A DNA stretch of 12,390 nt from Baffinella frigidus (lineage: Eukaryota; Cryptophyceae; Cryptomonadales; Baffinellaceae): NCBI GenBank assembly GCA_026770585.1, contig MU646410.1, forward strand, positions 319,835-332,224. The letters run 5' to 3'. The notes beneath the pieces are model-generated. The model did not search any database, had not been told where the DNA came from, and worked only from the letters and a program-made list of their open reading frames with translations. Within the stretch, counting starts at the first letter, position 1. Each line of letters opens with the position of its first letter. The translations under genes were made by a program, and so were the position numbers. Positions 1 to 5,180 of this stretch are shown here, piece after piece.

Positions 1-103
1 AAAACCGAGCATTACCCGACCCTTTCACCACCAAACATAAACATCACCCGCCTCTTCCACACCCCAACCCAGGCATTCCCCAACCCCTCCGCCCGAAAAA
101 CAG

Positions 104-137
104 GGGCGTGCAAAGTATGGGCTGGGCAAGGAGGTGT
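104..137 (+). pseudogene. CRAL-TRIO-like exon II, copy 1 (truncated)
   Basis: The sequence after the acceptor-like CAG at 101-103 reads GRAKYGLGKEV in phase 0. It matches the first 11 codons of the better copy at 198-278 with one change (D to E), then diverges into CACC-rich sequence. It is therefore a broken 5' fragment of the same exon. The preceding 50 bases contain a GCATTCCCC stretch that recurs before copy 2 (GACATTCCCC), which suggests that intron and exon were duplicated together. No function is expected from this fragment alone. Confidence 0.5.
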
Positions 138-197
138 CACCACCCGCCCCTTCCAGCACCGAAATCTGACATTCCCCGCCCTTTACTCCCGAAACAG

Positions 198-278
198 GGG
201 CGTGCAAAGTACGGGCTGGGCAAGGACGTGCAGTGCGTGGTGCTTGTGGACCGCGTCGGCAGCACCGGATCCTCCCAG
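198..278 (+). CDS. CRAL-TRIO (Sec14-like) exon II, copy 2, best preserved
   Basis: This 81-bp, 27-codon open segment lies between an acceptor (TTTACTCCCGAAACAG) and a donor (TCCCAG|GTTATC) and is phase 0 at both ends. It encodes GRAKYGLGKDVQCVVLVDRVGS followed by STGSSQ in two parts of one run: the VVLVDRVGS core matches the central beta strand of CRAL-TRIO domains, where a hydrophobic strand ends in D-x-x-G. Members of this family bind phosphoinositides, retinoids or tocopherols and move lipids between membranes. A TCTGACATTCCCC branch-site-like context precedes the acceptor. Copies 1 (104) and 3 (411) flank it. The open frame and both splice sites make this the only copy of exon II that could be spliced. 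Assignment rests on motif recall and on the agreement of all four exon types with domain order. Confidence 0.5.
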
Positions 279-319
279 GTTATCCCCCGGACCAAAACAG
301 ATTCTATTATATATATATG

Positions 320-405
320 AAACCTGGGTTTGTACCAGAAATCCTTTAGACGGACGCCAACATATCTGGGTGTGTACCAGAAATCTTTAGAAAGAAGCCT
401 TGCGA
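320..405 (+). repeat. Intronic direct repeats, uninterrupted versions of the site at 654/853
   Basis: The phrase TGTACCAGAAATC.TTTAGA occurs at about 331 and again at about 372. A third version is found split at 652-655 plus 853-890, where the fold-back element 656-852 sits between TGTA and CCAGAAATCC. All three run on towards GGACGCC and/or CCTTGCGAAATA. The two uninterrupted versions act as internal empty sites. Confidence 0.65.
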
Positions 406-410
406 AATAA

Positions 411-591
411 CGTGCACAGTACGGGGTGGGCAAGGACGTGCAGTGCGTGGCGCTGGTCGACCGCGTCGGGTGCCCCTGATCCTCTCAGCTATGGGGGGCA
501 TCCAATCGTCAACTTTCAAAGTGTTTTTGGAACACTCGGGCCCTGCTCTGTCAAAAGTTGCCAAAATCCGACCAGACGGCTCCCAGGTTAG
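411..591 (+). pseudogene. CRAL-TRIO-like exon II, copy 3 (stop codon plus internal insertion)
   Basis: The segment reads RAQYGVGKDVQCVALVDRVG and then a TGA stop at 477-479, so the copy is dead as an exon. The 5' acceptor is missing: the upstream sequence is CCTTGCGAAATAA. The exon end CCTCTCAG (480-487) is followed not by GT but by about 93 unrelated bases. CTCCCAG|GTTAG then resumes (581-591), matching the true exon end and intron start of copy 2 (272-282). The copy thus appears split by an insertion with a CTCNCAG repeat at both borders. The following sequence (GGACCAACATATC) parallels the intron after copy 2. Confidence 0.55.
488..580. other. Insertion inside exon II copy 3
   Basis: About 93 bases separate CTCTCAG (481-487) from CTCCCAG (581-587). 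In copy 2 these are a single site, so this stretch is extra. It contains CAACTTTC and AAAAGTTG as an imperfect inverted pair but no clear terminal repeats. I do not recognise its origin. Confidence 0.35.
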
Positions 592-655
592 TTCCGGACC
601 AACATATCTTCGTCTTTTCAACTCACTTTTGGCGTATGAAATACCTGGTTGTGTA

Positions 656-852
656 GAGCTGGTATCTCATGAGTTGACTCTTTTTGGGGGTCGAAAAAAA
701 TCCAAACTTCCAAACTCTTTTAGTCAACTCGTATGAAATTTACCACAGCGTAAATTTCGCTGTAGTAAATTTCAGGTGAGTTGACTAAAATGGTTTGGAA
801 GTTTGGAAGTTTTTCGACCCCAGAAAAGTGTCAACTCATGAGAGACCAGCTC
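656..852. mobile_element. Fold-back MITE-like element E1, TA target duplication
   Basis: This 197-bp palindromic element has arms of about 75 bp (656-730 and 778-852). The left arm begins GAGCTGGTATCTCATGAG and the right arm ends with its near-exact reverse complement. TA stands on both sides (654-655, 853-854). The centre, 735-773, is itself an almost perfect 39-nt palindrome (GAAATTTACCACAGCG and complement), so the whole element can form a long hairpin. It has no coding capacity. Removing it and one TA restores TGTACCAGAAATCC, which exists uninterrupted at 331 and 372. TA duplication fits mobilisation by a Tc1/mariner-type transposase, none of which is in the window. Confidence 0.8.
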
Positions 853-1064
853 TACCAGAAATCCTTTCGATGGACGCCTTGCGAAATAGAATGTAGTGTG
901 GTCTCCACCGTTACCTTAAGTTAACAGAGGTTCCACTTTTGCTGGGAGACGTTGCACTATCGACTTTTGTCTCGTTGGGCAGCAAGAGGAACGGGACTAA
1001 CCACACGACAAGTGCAGGCGTGCCTCGCCCGCCCTCCCCCCACACCTCTCCCATCGCCCGATCG

Positions 1065-1300
1065 TGTGTCAAAGCGAACCATGCCGACTTCTTCACATCC
1101 CATTTTCATAGGCTAACGGACTAAAAATGGGGTGGTTAGGCCTACGGTATTGACTACGGTAGGCCGTAGGGGCCCAGGGGGCTCCTACGAAAACCCCAAC
1201 GGCCTACCGTAGGTAATACCGTAGGCCTAACTACCCCACTTTTAGTCCGTTACCTCATTAGTGTGTCAAAGTCAACCATGACGACTTCTTCACACCCCAC
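1065..1300 (+). repeat. Diverged ~40-bp direct repeats flanking an inverted-repeat element
   Basis: GTGTGTCAAAGCGAACCATG and the following CGACTTCTTCACA (1065-1101) return as GTGTGTCAAAGTCAACCATG (1261-1280) and ACGACTTCTTCACA (1281-1294). The palindrome 1116-1250 sits between them. The copies differ at several bases, so they are an older tandem duplication, not a fresh target duplication. Confidence 0.6.
1116..1250. mobile_element. Fold-back element with CCTACGGTA core, TA flanks
   Basis: The left arm ACGGACTAAAAATGGGG, continuing through TTAGGCCTACGGTATT, pairs with the right arm AATACCGTAGGCCTAA through CCCCACTTTTAGTCCGT. Arms are about 37 bp and TA flanks both ends (1114-1115, 1251-1252). 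The centre holds further CCTACCGTAGG palindromes resembling those in the middle of family A elements. No reading frame of note is present. Confidence 0.7.
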
Positions 1301-1403
1301 TTCCCCGACGCAGTCGAGCCATGCGAGTACGCCATCGCCTACCCCCTACCCCCTTGGGCTCAAGGAGGTGGAGTTAGAATCCATCCGGAAAATGCTCGTA
1401 TGA
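1278..1403 (+). CDS. Short Ser/Thr/Pro-rich ORF, unassigned (41 aa)
   Basis: The ATG at 1278 (AACCATGA, A at -3) opens a 41-residue frame that is rich in S, T and P and ends PLGLKEVELESIRKMLV. The last part looks more like real protein than the rest. The ATG lies in the 3' copy of the ~40-bp direct repeat; the 5' copy also has an ATG at the same place. I do not recognise the product. It may be a first exon of the nearby broken gene, a remnant, or chance. Confidence 0.2.
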   Translation: MTTSSHPTSPTQSSHASTPSPTPYPLGLKEVELESIRKMLV

Positions 1404-1502
1404 GCGGCCGACATGGGGTACATGAGTGACACAATGCGTAGCATATGCGACACTGACGCTGACAGTTTGGCAATAAATTATCAATCTCTCTCCCCCCTGC
1501 AG

Positions 1503-1540
1503 GACCCCGCGCTGCTGCTGTCGTGGTTCACGACTCCCCG
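1503..1540 (+). pseudogene. CRAL-TRIO-like exon III, copy A (truncated)
   Basis: A strong acceptor (TCTCTCTCCCCCCTGCAG, 1485-1502) is followed by the phase-0 frame DPALLLSWFTTPR. The first residues match copy D (DPALLRSLLPCFTTHFPG) with an internal loss of a few codons, after which GGCTTTTGCCTGTCC is repeated and homology ends. The splice acceptor is good but the exon is not complete. Confidence 0.5.
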
Positions 1541-1687
1541 GCTTTTGCCTGTCCTCCGGCTTTTGCCTGTCCCCCCTTGTTTGCCTAGTGATCTTGGCCT
1601 TGGCAGGAGCCCTACTGTCGGCCTAGTAAACAAACGCGGCGCATTTCCCCCTCCGTAGGATCGAGCGGTGCTGTGAACACTGCTGCT

Positions 1688-1953
1688 GTTGCGCTTTACG
1701 ACCCTCTTCCCGTTGCGCTTTAGAGCGGTTTTCGCATCTGTCGGCCACCAACCGATATGAAATTTATGAACAAGGGCTCCAATTCCGGCCACTTTTGGCA
1801 TTTTATCACAAAATAAAACTCTAAAACTTCAGAATCACGCCAAAAGTTGCCGGAATTGGAGCCCTTGTTCATATTTTCATGTCGGTGAGTGGCCGACAGA
1901 TGAGAAAACCGCTCTACGACCCTCTTCCCGTTGCGCTTTACGACCCTCTTCCC
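1688..1953 (+). repeat. 24-bp tandem repeat interrupted by element E2
   Basis: The unit GTTGCGCTTTACGACCCTCT plus TCCC stands complete at 1688-1711 and at 1930-1953. The middle unit begins at 1712, is cut at its internal TA by E2 (1723-1914), and resumes at 1915-1929. The two intact units show the sequence before insertion. Confidence 0.75.
1723..1914. mobile_element. Fold-back MITE-like element E2, TA target duplication
   Basis: This 192-bp element has arms of about 78 bp: GAGCGGTTTTCGCATCTGTC at the left end and GACAGATGAGAAAACCGCTC at the right. It continues inward through paired CAAGGGCTCCAATTCCGG blocks. TA lies at 1721-1722 and 1915-1916. The insertion point is fixed by the 24-bp repeat it splits. 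The GAGC tip is shared with E1, but the rest of the arms is unrelated, so the two may use the same transposase while belonging to different families. It is non-coding. Confidence 0.8.
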
Positions 1954-2075
1954 GGGCATCACCGGGAATGTCCATCAACGCAAGGCGTGAATCCATAAAC
2001 GGAGGGTACCCCTCTATAAACGCAAGGCATACATGGTGACACACGTCCCGACACGGCCCTTTGATCGCTTGGCAG

Positions 2076-2089
2076 GATCTAATCGCGGC
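2076..2089 (+). pseudogene. CRAL-TRIO-like exon III, copy C (first codons only)
   Basis: CCCTTTGATCGCTTGGCAG|GATCTAATCGCGG parallels CCTTTGATCTCTTGGCAG|GATCC at copy D, so intron end and exon start are duplicated. After about 13 bases the copy is lost where element E3 begins; sequence beyond E3 does not resume the exon. Confidence 0.45.
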
Positions 2090-2220
2090 GAGTATTTGAG
2101 TCAAATACGATCTTGGTAACGAATTTTACTACACACCAGGTTTTACTATTACTTTTATGAACCAATTGTGTAGTAATTTTCGTTGATAGGTCCTAGAAAT
2201 CGTATTTGACTCAAATACTC
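2090..2220. mobile_element. Fold-back element E3 with TACTACAC core
   Basis: The inverted ends are GAGTATTTGAGTCAAATACG and its complement CGTATTTGACTCAAATACTC. An inner pair follows: GAATTTTACTACACA near 2130 and TGTGTAGTAATTTTCGTT near 2166. Total length is about 131 bp and it is non-coding. The dinucleotide on both sides is CG, not TA, so either the target differs or the border is one or two bases off. A separate small hairpin (TCCGGAT GAG ATCCGGA, 2222-2238) follows directly. Confidence 0.7.
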
Positions 2221-2292
2221 GTCCGGATGAGATCCGGAAGGTATCAGGCTGCTGGCACATGGACCTGATGAGGGCCTTTGATCTCTTGGCAG

Positions 2293-2382
2293 GATCCGGC
2301 GCTGCTGCGGTCGCTGCTGCCGTGCTTCACGACCCACTTTCCGGGCATCATCGGCAACATCTACATCGCACCCATCAACACC
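2293..2382 (+). CDS. CRAL-TRIO (Sec14-like) exon III, copy D, best preserved
   Basis: After the acceptor CTTTGATCTCTTGGCAG a 30-codon phase-0 segment reads DPALLRSLLPCFTTHFPGII and then GNIYIAPINT. In CRAL-TRIO domains an amphipathic helix is followed by (Y/F)PxxxGxxYIxNxP, and HFPGIIGNIYIAPIN is a clear counterpart; only the Asn-Ala-Pro order is altered. This part forms the floor of the lipid pocket. The proposed end ACC|GTGGTA is weak as a donor; the frame stays open to a TAG at 2437-2439. CCCATCAACACC recurs at 2449-2460, so the exon tail was also duplicated. It could be usable coding sequence, but its neighbours are damaged. Confidence 0.5.
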
Positions 2383-2408
2383 GTGGTACCGTTTATTGGT
2401 GCCATTTC

Positions 2409-2426
2409 GAATGTTCTAGAACATTC
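2409..2426. promoter_or_regulatory. Perfect 18-bp palindrome with heat-shock-element spacing
   Basis: GAATGTTCTAGAACATTC is exactly self-complementary and reads GAA-nn-TTC-nn-GAA-nn-TTC, four alternating HSF pentamers. It stands just after exon III copy D, with no obvious TATA box or gene start behind it. It may therefore be fortuitous or the tip of an unrecognised repeat. The same GAATGTTCTAGAAC string recurs at 8760, in front of a TATA-like box. Confidence 0.4.
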
Positions 2427-2469
2427 TAGTAAGGCTTAGAGTCTGTTGCCCATCAACACCGGGATACAT

Positions 2470-2540
2470 CACACCACTCTGAAGGTTTGGCCTGCCAGGA
2501 AAGTTTTCGTGGGTGGCCAACAGATGAACCCCTCAGCCGT
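2470..2540 (+). other. Possible CRAL-TRIO-like fragment (LKVWPARKVFVGG)
   Basis: The frame TLKVWPARKVFVGGQQMNPS follows the duplicated CCCATCAACACC. A basic-hydrophobic KxxFV strand is expected in CRAL-TRIO proteins between the NAP motif and the LPxxxGG motif, so this would be in the right place. The match is too short to be sure. Confidence 0.25.
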
Positions 2541-2829
2541 GGCTGATAGCGGATGGCGGATGGCGGGCTTACGGTTCAGGGTTTCAGGTTCAGGGCGGAT
2601 AGCGGATGTCCACGCCAGGTCGCAACCGGAAATTTCGTTGTTGCGTCCATCTACGTGTAAAGTTGATTCTACCCGGGAAACATGCCAAACGTCCAGCCCG
2701 TTGAGCCATTCGTGGTCGCAATAATATGTCATCTGTACCCACGGAACACTTTGAGCACGAACCGTCGCGTTTGACATTCGTGACTTGTGGCCTGGCGTGG
2801 TGCTGACGGGGGTGCGCGCGTGCCGGCAG

Positions 2830-2860
2830 TTGTACTTTATCGGGGGTCTCTTGCGAACAG
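2830..2860 (+). pseudogene. CRAL-TRIO-like exon I, copy A (truncated)
   Basis: An intron end GCTGACGGGGGTGCGCGCGT plus GCCGGCAG is followed by LYFIGGLL, matching FYFIWGLA of copy B. Homology stops after about ten codons. The upstream TTGACATTCGTGACTTGTGG plus CCTGGCGTGG resembles the intron end before exon IV copy 2. Confidence 0.45.
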
Positions 2861-2932
2861 CCGCACCAGCACCCCCTAGACATTTCACCGCCCCCCTTCC
2901 GCGGATGGCTGGTGGTGGGATTGGGTTACTAT

Positions 2933-3012
2933 CCGATTTAGTACCCAATTTAGTACCCGATTTAGTACCCGATTTAGTACCCGGTGTAGTACCCGATTTA
3001 GTACCCGATTTA
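2933..3012 (+). repeat. 12-bp minisatellite (GTACCCGATTTA), first array
   Basis: There are six full units plus one partial, three of them with changes (AATTTA, GGTGTA). It lies in the intron between exon I copies A and B. The same unit appears three times at 3965-4000 inside exon I copy C. Confidence 0.85.
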
Positions 3013-3058
3013 GTCAGTGATAGCGGACGGCTGACGGGGGGGGTCCTTGCGGCGGCAG

Positions 3059-3130
3059 TTCTACTTCATCTGGGGTCTGGCGTCGCTGCTCCTGGACAAG
3101 GACACCCGCGAGAGCGTGCGCCTCTTCCAG
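3059..3130 (+). CDS. CRAL-TRIO (Sec14-like) exon I, copy B, best preserved
   Basis: This 72-bp, 24-codon segment lies between GGCGGCAG and the donor CTTCCAG|GTATAA and is phase 0 at both ends. It reads FYFIWGLASLLLDKDTRESV and then RLFQ. CRAL-TRIO domains carry an aromatic/aliphatic helix with an acidic-basic tail (LLxxxDxxTRExx) just before the VVLVD strand. That is where this exon falls if followed by exon II. The GTA of the donor is followed within 3 nt by a TA-flanked element (E4, 3136-3272). Copies A, C and D of this exon lie at 2830, 3919 and 4259. Identification rests on motif order and shared phase with exons II-IV. Confidence 0.5.
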
Positions 3131-3135
3131 GTATA

Positions 3136-3272
3136 ATCTCCATACAAGTATTAATTAATTGCTTGTCGGCAACGAAAATTACTACACGATTTGCTCATAA
3201 AAGTAATAGTAGAGCGTTTGCGTGGTAAATTTCGTTGCGCCAAAAGCAATTAATTAATACTTGTATGGAGAT
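3136..3272. mobile_element. Fold-back element E4 at an intron start, TA flanks, TACTACAC core
   Basis: The left arm ATCTCCATACAAGTATTAAT plus TAATTGC pairs with GCAATTAATTAATACTTGTA plus TGGAGAT at the right. TA flanks it at 3134-3135 and 3273-3274. The inner pair is AACGAAAATTACTACACG near 3170 and GTGGTAAATTTCGTT near 3220. Element length is 137 bp. If removed, the intron reads CTTCCAG|GTATAGGTAGCCC followed by the CCCTGAACCCTAGACC repeat, parallel to the intron start after copy D (4414 on), which has no element. Confidence 0.75.
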
Positions 3273-3290
3273 TAGGTAGCCCACTCCTAC

Positions 3291-3380
3291 ACCCTGAACC
3301 CTAGACCCCAAACACCAAACACCAGCCCAAACACCAAGCACCAAACACCAGACACCAGACCCCAGAACCCAAACACCAAC
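3291..3380 (+). repeat. Telomere-like degenerate repeat in intron (CCCTAGACCCCAAACACC)
   Basis: The sequence mixes CCCTGAACCCTAGACC with many CCAAACACC units. It recurs at 4431-4522 after exon I copy D, and a weaker form (CAAACCCCCAAACCC) precedes 4170. Its place after exon I donors shows that it was copied along with the exon. Confidence 0.6.
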
Positions 3381-3393
3381 GTTCTCATCCCAG

Positions 3394-3720
3394 AGCATCC
3401 GGTAATTAATTCCGTACCCGCCGACGAAAATTACTGCACAAATGCCATACTACTACTAGTGTATTCAATTGACCGAAAAATTACGGTCCAGCCCAGAGAA
3501 TCCGTCAATTAATCCCAGAGAATCCGTGACTTCATTCCTCGCCCGCCAGGGGAAATTACTACACTCTTCCCAGGGGGAAATTACTACACCCATGGAAAAT
3601 TACTGCACCCATGGAAAATGACCACACAACTGCGTTGGAAAAATTGCTACACGAATGCTTTACTATCACTAGTATATTCCATCGTGTACTACGTTCCGTT
3701 GGCGGGAGCGGCGTTAATTG
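3394..3720. repeat. Cluster of GAAATTACTACAC motifs, decayed fold-back element(s)
   Basis: GGAAAATTACTRCAC variants occur at about 3426, 3551, 3576, 3594, 3614 and 3638, several separated by CCCATGG. A diverged direct repeat (about 33 bp, CTGCACAAATGCC.. and CTACACGAATGCT..) lies at 3436 and 3649. Outer stretches TTAATTCCGTACCCGCCGAC and the reverse complement of GTTGGCGGGAGCGGCGTTAA are imperfectly inverted. This looks like one or more core-sharing elements that were rearranged and expanded internally. No gene is visible. Confidence 0.5.
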
Positions 3721-3918
3721 AACCCTTACCACTCAGCAGCGGCCAAGTTCCTTTTCGCCTTGAAATGAAGGCGAGTTTCCGGTTGGAATCCAGGGCAACG
3801 GACAAGATTCTAGTACAAATTGTTTAGATGGACTGTATCCGTGAAGCCCCCGGTGGCTGCCAAGTGGGGGGTCCACGCTAGGCCCAACATCAGACTTTTT
3901 GGTTGGGATAGTGAGAAG
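3721..3918. other. Intergenic or intronic stretch, no gene seen
   Basis: It contains a small hairpin (TTCGCCTTGAAATGAAGGCGA) split over 3757-3777 and a phrase GTACAAATTGTTTAGATGGAC near 3813 resembling the intronic repeat at 331. Otherwise I see nothing. Confidence 0.3.
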
Positions 3919-4037
3919 GGTCTAGCGTCGCTGCTCCGGAACAAGGCCTCCCGAGAGAGCTCTCGTACCCGATTTAGTACCCGATTTAGTACCCGATTTA
4001 GTACCAGGGCACAAGTCACGAAACCGCCTCTTTCCAG
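3919..4037 (+). pseudogene. CRAL-TRIO-like exon I, copy C (minisatellite insertion)
   Basis: GGTCTAGCGTCGCTGCTCCG encodes GLASLLR and continues NKASRES, matching GLASLLLDKDTRES of copy B. About 62 extra bases follow (about 3961-4022), including three GTACCCGATTTA units, before the exon end CGCCTCTTTCCAG|GTAGTC resumes. The donor looks usable but the coding frame is enlarged and the first five codons are missing. It is most likely a non-functional copy. Confidence 0.55.
3965..4005 (+). repeat. 12-bp minisatellite (GTACCCGATTTA), second array
   Basis: Three exact units plus GTACC. The unit is the same as in the intron at 2933-3012, but here it lies inside an exon copy, so it either moved or was carried in by gene conversion. 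Confidence 0.8.
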
Positions 4038-4258
4038 GTAGTCCCATACACCCCAAACTTCTTCCCGTCTCTCCTTTTGTTCTCTCGATACAGGTCCTAG
4101 ACAGGCCCTTAAGCCTTGCGTTGATTGATGCAATAGTCTCCCCAAACCCCTACACTCAAACCCCCAAACCCGAAGTGGCGAGTGGCCTATCACACTCCAG
4201 TAGGGAGCTACCGAGTGCTCCTACTTAGGCCTGGGTTAGGGTTTCGTGTTGTGAGAAG

Positions 4259-4413
4259 GGTCTGGCGTCGCTGCTCCTGGACATTTAGGTCCTATAGGTT
4301 CTTGGAGCTCCCAACAAAGGCGGACGCCGGAAGTTGTTCTGTAGAAAGGGCATGCTTCCTTTCGGATGACATCAACAAGGCCTCCCTCCCGCGAGAGCGC
4401 CCGCCTCTTCCAG
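4259..4413 (+). pseudogene. CRAL-TRIO-like exon I, copy D (family B element inserted)
   Basis: GGTCTGGCGTCGCTGCTCCT encodes GLASLLLD and is identical to copy B for 24 bases. It is cut after GGACA and resumes at 4375 with ACAAGGCCTCC..CGAGAGCG, ending CGCCTCTTCCAG|GTAACC with an intact donor. Copy C has GGAACAAGGCCTCC uninterrupted, showing the state before insertion. The insertion disrupts the frame. Confidence 0.6.
4284..4374 (-). mobile_element. Family B element B1 inside exon I copy D
   Basis: A 91-bp segment starting TTTAGGTCCTATAGGTTCTT and containing GGAGCTCCCAACA and GTAGAAAGG, as in the other family B copies. ACA stands on both sides (4281-4283, 4375-4377), a possible 3-bp target duplication. 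The exon copies without the insert fix its borders to within a few bases. Confidence 0.6.
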
Positions 4414-4430
4414 GTAACCCCTGCACTCAT

Positions 4431-4522
4431 AAACCCTGAACCCTAGACCCTAGACCCCAAACACCAAACACCAGACCCCAGACCCCAGAAGCCAAACACC
4501 AAACACCAAACACCAAACCCTA
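4431..4522 (+). repeat. Telomere-like degenerate repeat in intron, second block
   Basis: The block opens AAACCCTGAACCCTAGACCC, continues as CCAAACACC units and ends AAACCCTAAG. It parallels 3291-3380 and follows the same exon. CCCTAAA-like words are plant- and alga-type telomere units, but the array is far too degenerate to be a telomere. Confidence 0.6.
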
Positions 4523-4573
4523 AGTGGCCCAGGGTCGTGATCTACTACGATGTCAGAGAGAGCGCGTTTATTA

Positions 4574-4691
4574 CAGGGGTGCCTCGCTCATAAGAAACTG
4601 CCTCCCCCGCCAGGGCAACCATAGGGCCTTACGCGTGTGCCTACTGTAGGGTCCTAGGGGGGGACGATTTCTTATGAGCGAGTTACCCCTG
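4574..4691. mobile_element. Family A element A1
   Basis: It begins CAGGGGTGCCTCGCTCATAA and ends with the near complement TTATGAGCGAGTTACCCCTG. TA flanks it at 4572-4573 and 4692-4693. The arms are about 33 bp, with a C-rich / G-rich inner part and a core with CCTACTGTAGGGTCCTAGG. It is non-coding; short frames across it are by-products. Confidence 0.8.
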
Positions 4692-4790
4692 TACGGATCG
4701 AAACCAACATGGTCCCCATGTAGTCCCTTCCGTGAAGGCCTTGTAAGACTAGGACCTGAACGCGTTTTTGTTTTTGCCCCCCCCCTGCAG

Positions 4791-4832
4791 AGCGACTGCA
4801 ACCCGACGCTCCTGAAGACGATGGACGCAAAA
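4791..4832 (+). pseudogene. CRAL-TRIO-like exon IV, copy 1 (truncated)
   Basis: A very strong acceptor (TTTTTGTTTTTGCCCCCCCC plus CTGCAG, ending 4790) precedes SDCNPTLLKTMDAK in phase 0, matching SDYTPKLLETIDSS of copy 2. Then GTAAGG follows: either a donor or plain divergence, since copy 2 continues SVLPKSLGG where this one reads VRTRTAVGS. The LPxxxGG motif is lost here. Confidence 0.5.
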
Positions 4833-4943
4833 GTAAGGACACGCACCGCCGTAGGGTCCTCAGCATCGCTAGGCATCGGGAGAACAGGTGGGCTGTTGGC
4901 GTTTGACGTTCTGACATTCCCCACTCGTGCCCTGGCGTGGCAG

Positions 4944-5042
4944 AGTGACTACACGCCGAAACTCCTGGAGACCATAGACTCTTCAGTACTCCCCAAGAGC
5001 CTGGGCGGCGACCTAGCAGTCCCGGAATCCAGCATCTTCTAG
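4944..5042 (+). CDS. CRAL-TRIO (Sec14-like) terminal exon IV, copy 2
   Basis: After CTGACATTCCCCACTCGTGC plus CCTGGCGTGGCAG the phase-0 frame reads SDYTPKLLETIDSSVLPKSL, then GGDLAVPESSIF and a TAG stop at 5040-5042. LLETID..LPKSLGGD matches the end of CRAL-TRIO domains, where (L/I)xxxIDxxxLPxxxGG closes the lipid pocket. This is the most diagnostic piece in the window. The intron end shares a TGACATTC phrase with those before exon II copy 2 and exon I copy A. The protein would end 12 residues after the GG, a short tail. It lies downstream of the exon I cluster, with no intact exon II or III between, so no complete gene can be read. Confidence 0.6.
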   Translation, partial: SDYTPKLLETIDSSVLPKSLGGDLAVPESSIF

Positions 5043-5180
5043 CTGCTGCCGCCCATCGCGCATCGCTCCTGGTCAAATGTCAGACTGGTCGAATCGTCGT
5101 ACCAGGGCACTTGACGCCGCCCTGACGTGTTAAGCCTCGAGGCATGCGTTAAGAGGCGACCTTGCGGTCCAGCATCTTCT
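5043..5180 (+). repeat. Copies of the exon IV tail (CAGCATCTTCTAG)
   Basis: The exon end CCAGCATCTTCTAG (5030-5042) with its CCGCCCATCGCGCATCG follow-on is echoed at 5169-5182 (CCAGCATCTTCTAGGAGG), 5373-5404 (GAGCGTCTTCTAGGAGGCGC, CATCGTC) and 5781-5810 (AAGCATCGTCTAATAGGAGG). These are tail fragments left by tandem duplication; family A element A2 and a minisatellite lie between them. Confidence 0.5.

Larger units (their letters stand above)
1659..1991 (+). pseudogene. CRAL-TRIO-like exon III, copy B (stop, tandem repeat and MITE inside)
   Basis: Exon homology starts after CTCCGTAG (GATCGAGCGGTGCTG, DRAVL) and meets an in-frame TGA at once. It continues as LLLLRFTTLFP and resumes at about 1950 as PGITGNVHQRKA, the counterpart of HFPGIIGNIYIAP in copy D. 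Between these, a 24-bp stretch has been duplicated in tandem and element E2 has landed inside the duplication. This copy is dead in several independent ways. Confidence 0.55.

Noticed and set aside
2469-2948. 159-codon minus-strand frame
   Set aside because: It crosses intron ends and the exon I copy A of the plus-strand locus and shows no domain.
3291-3380. True telomere or chromosome end
   Set aside because: The repeat is degenerate, internal and found in both intron copies; it is flanked by exon remnants.
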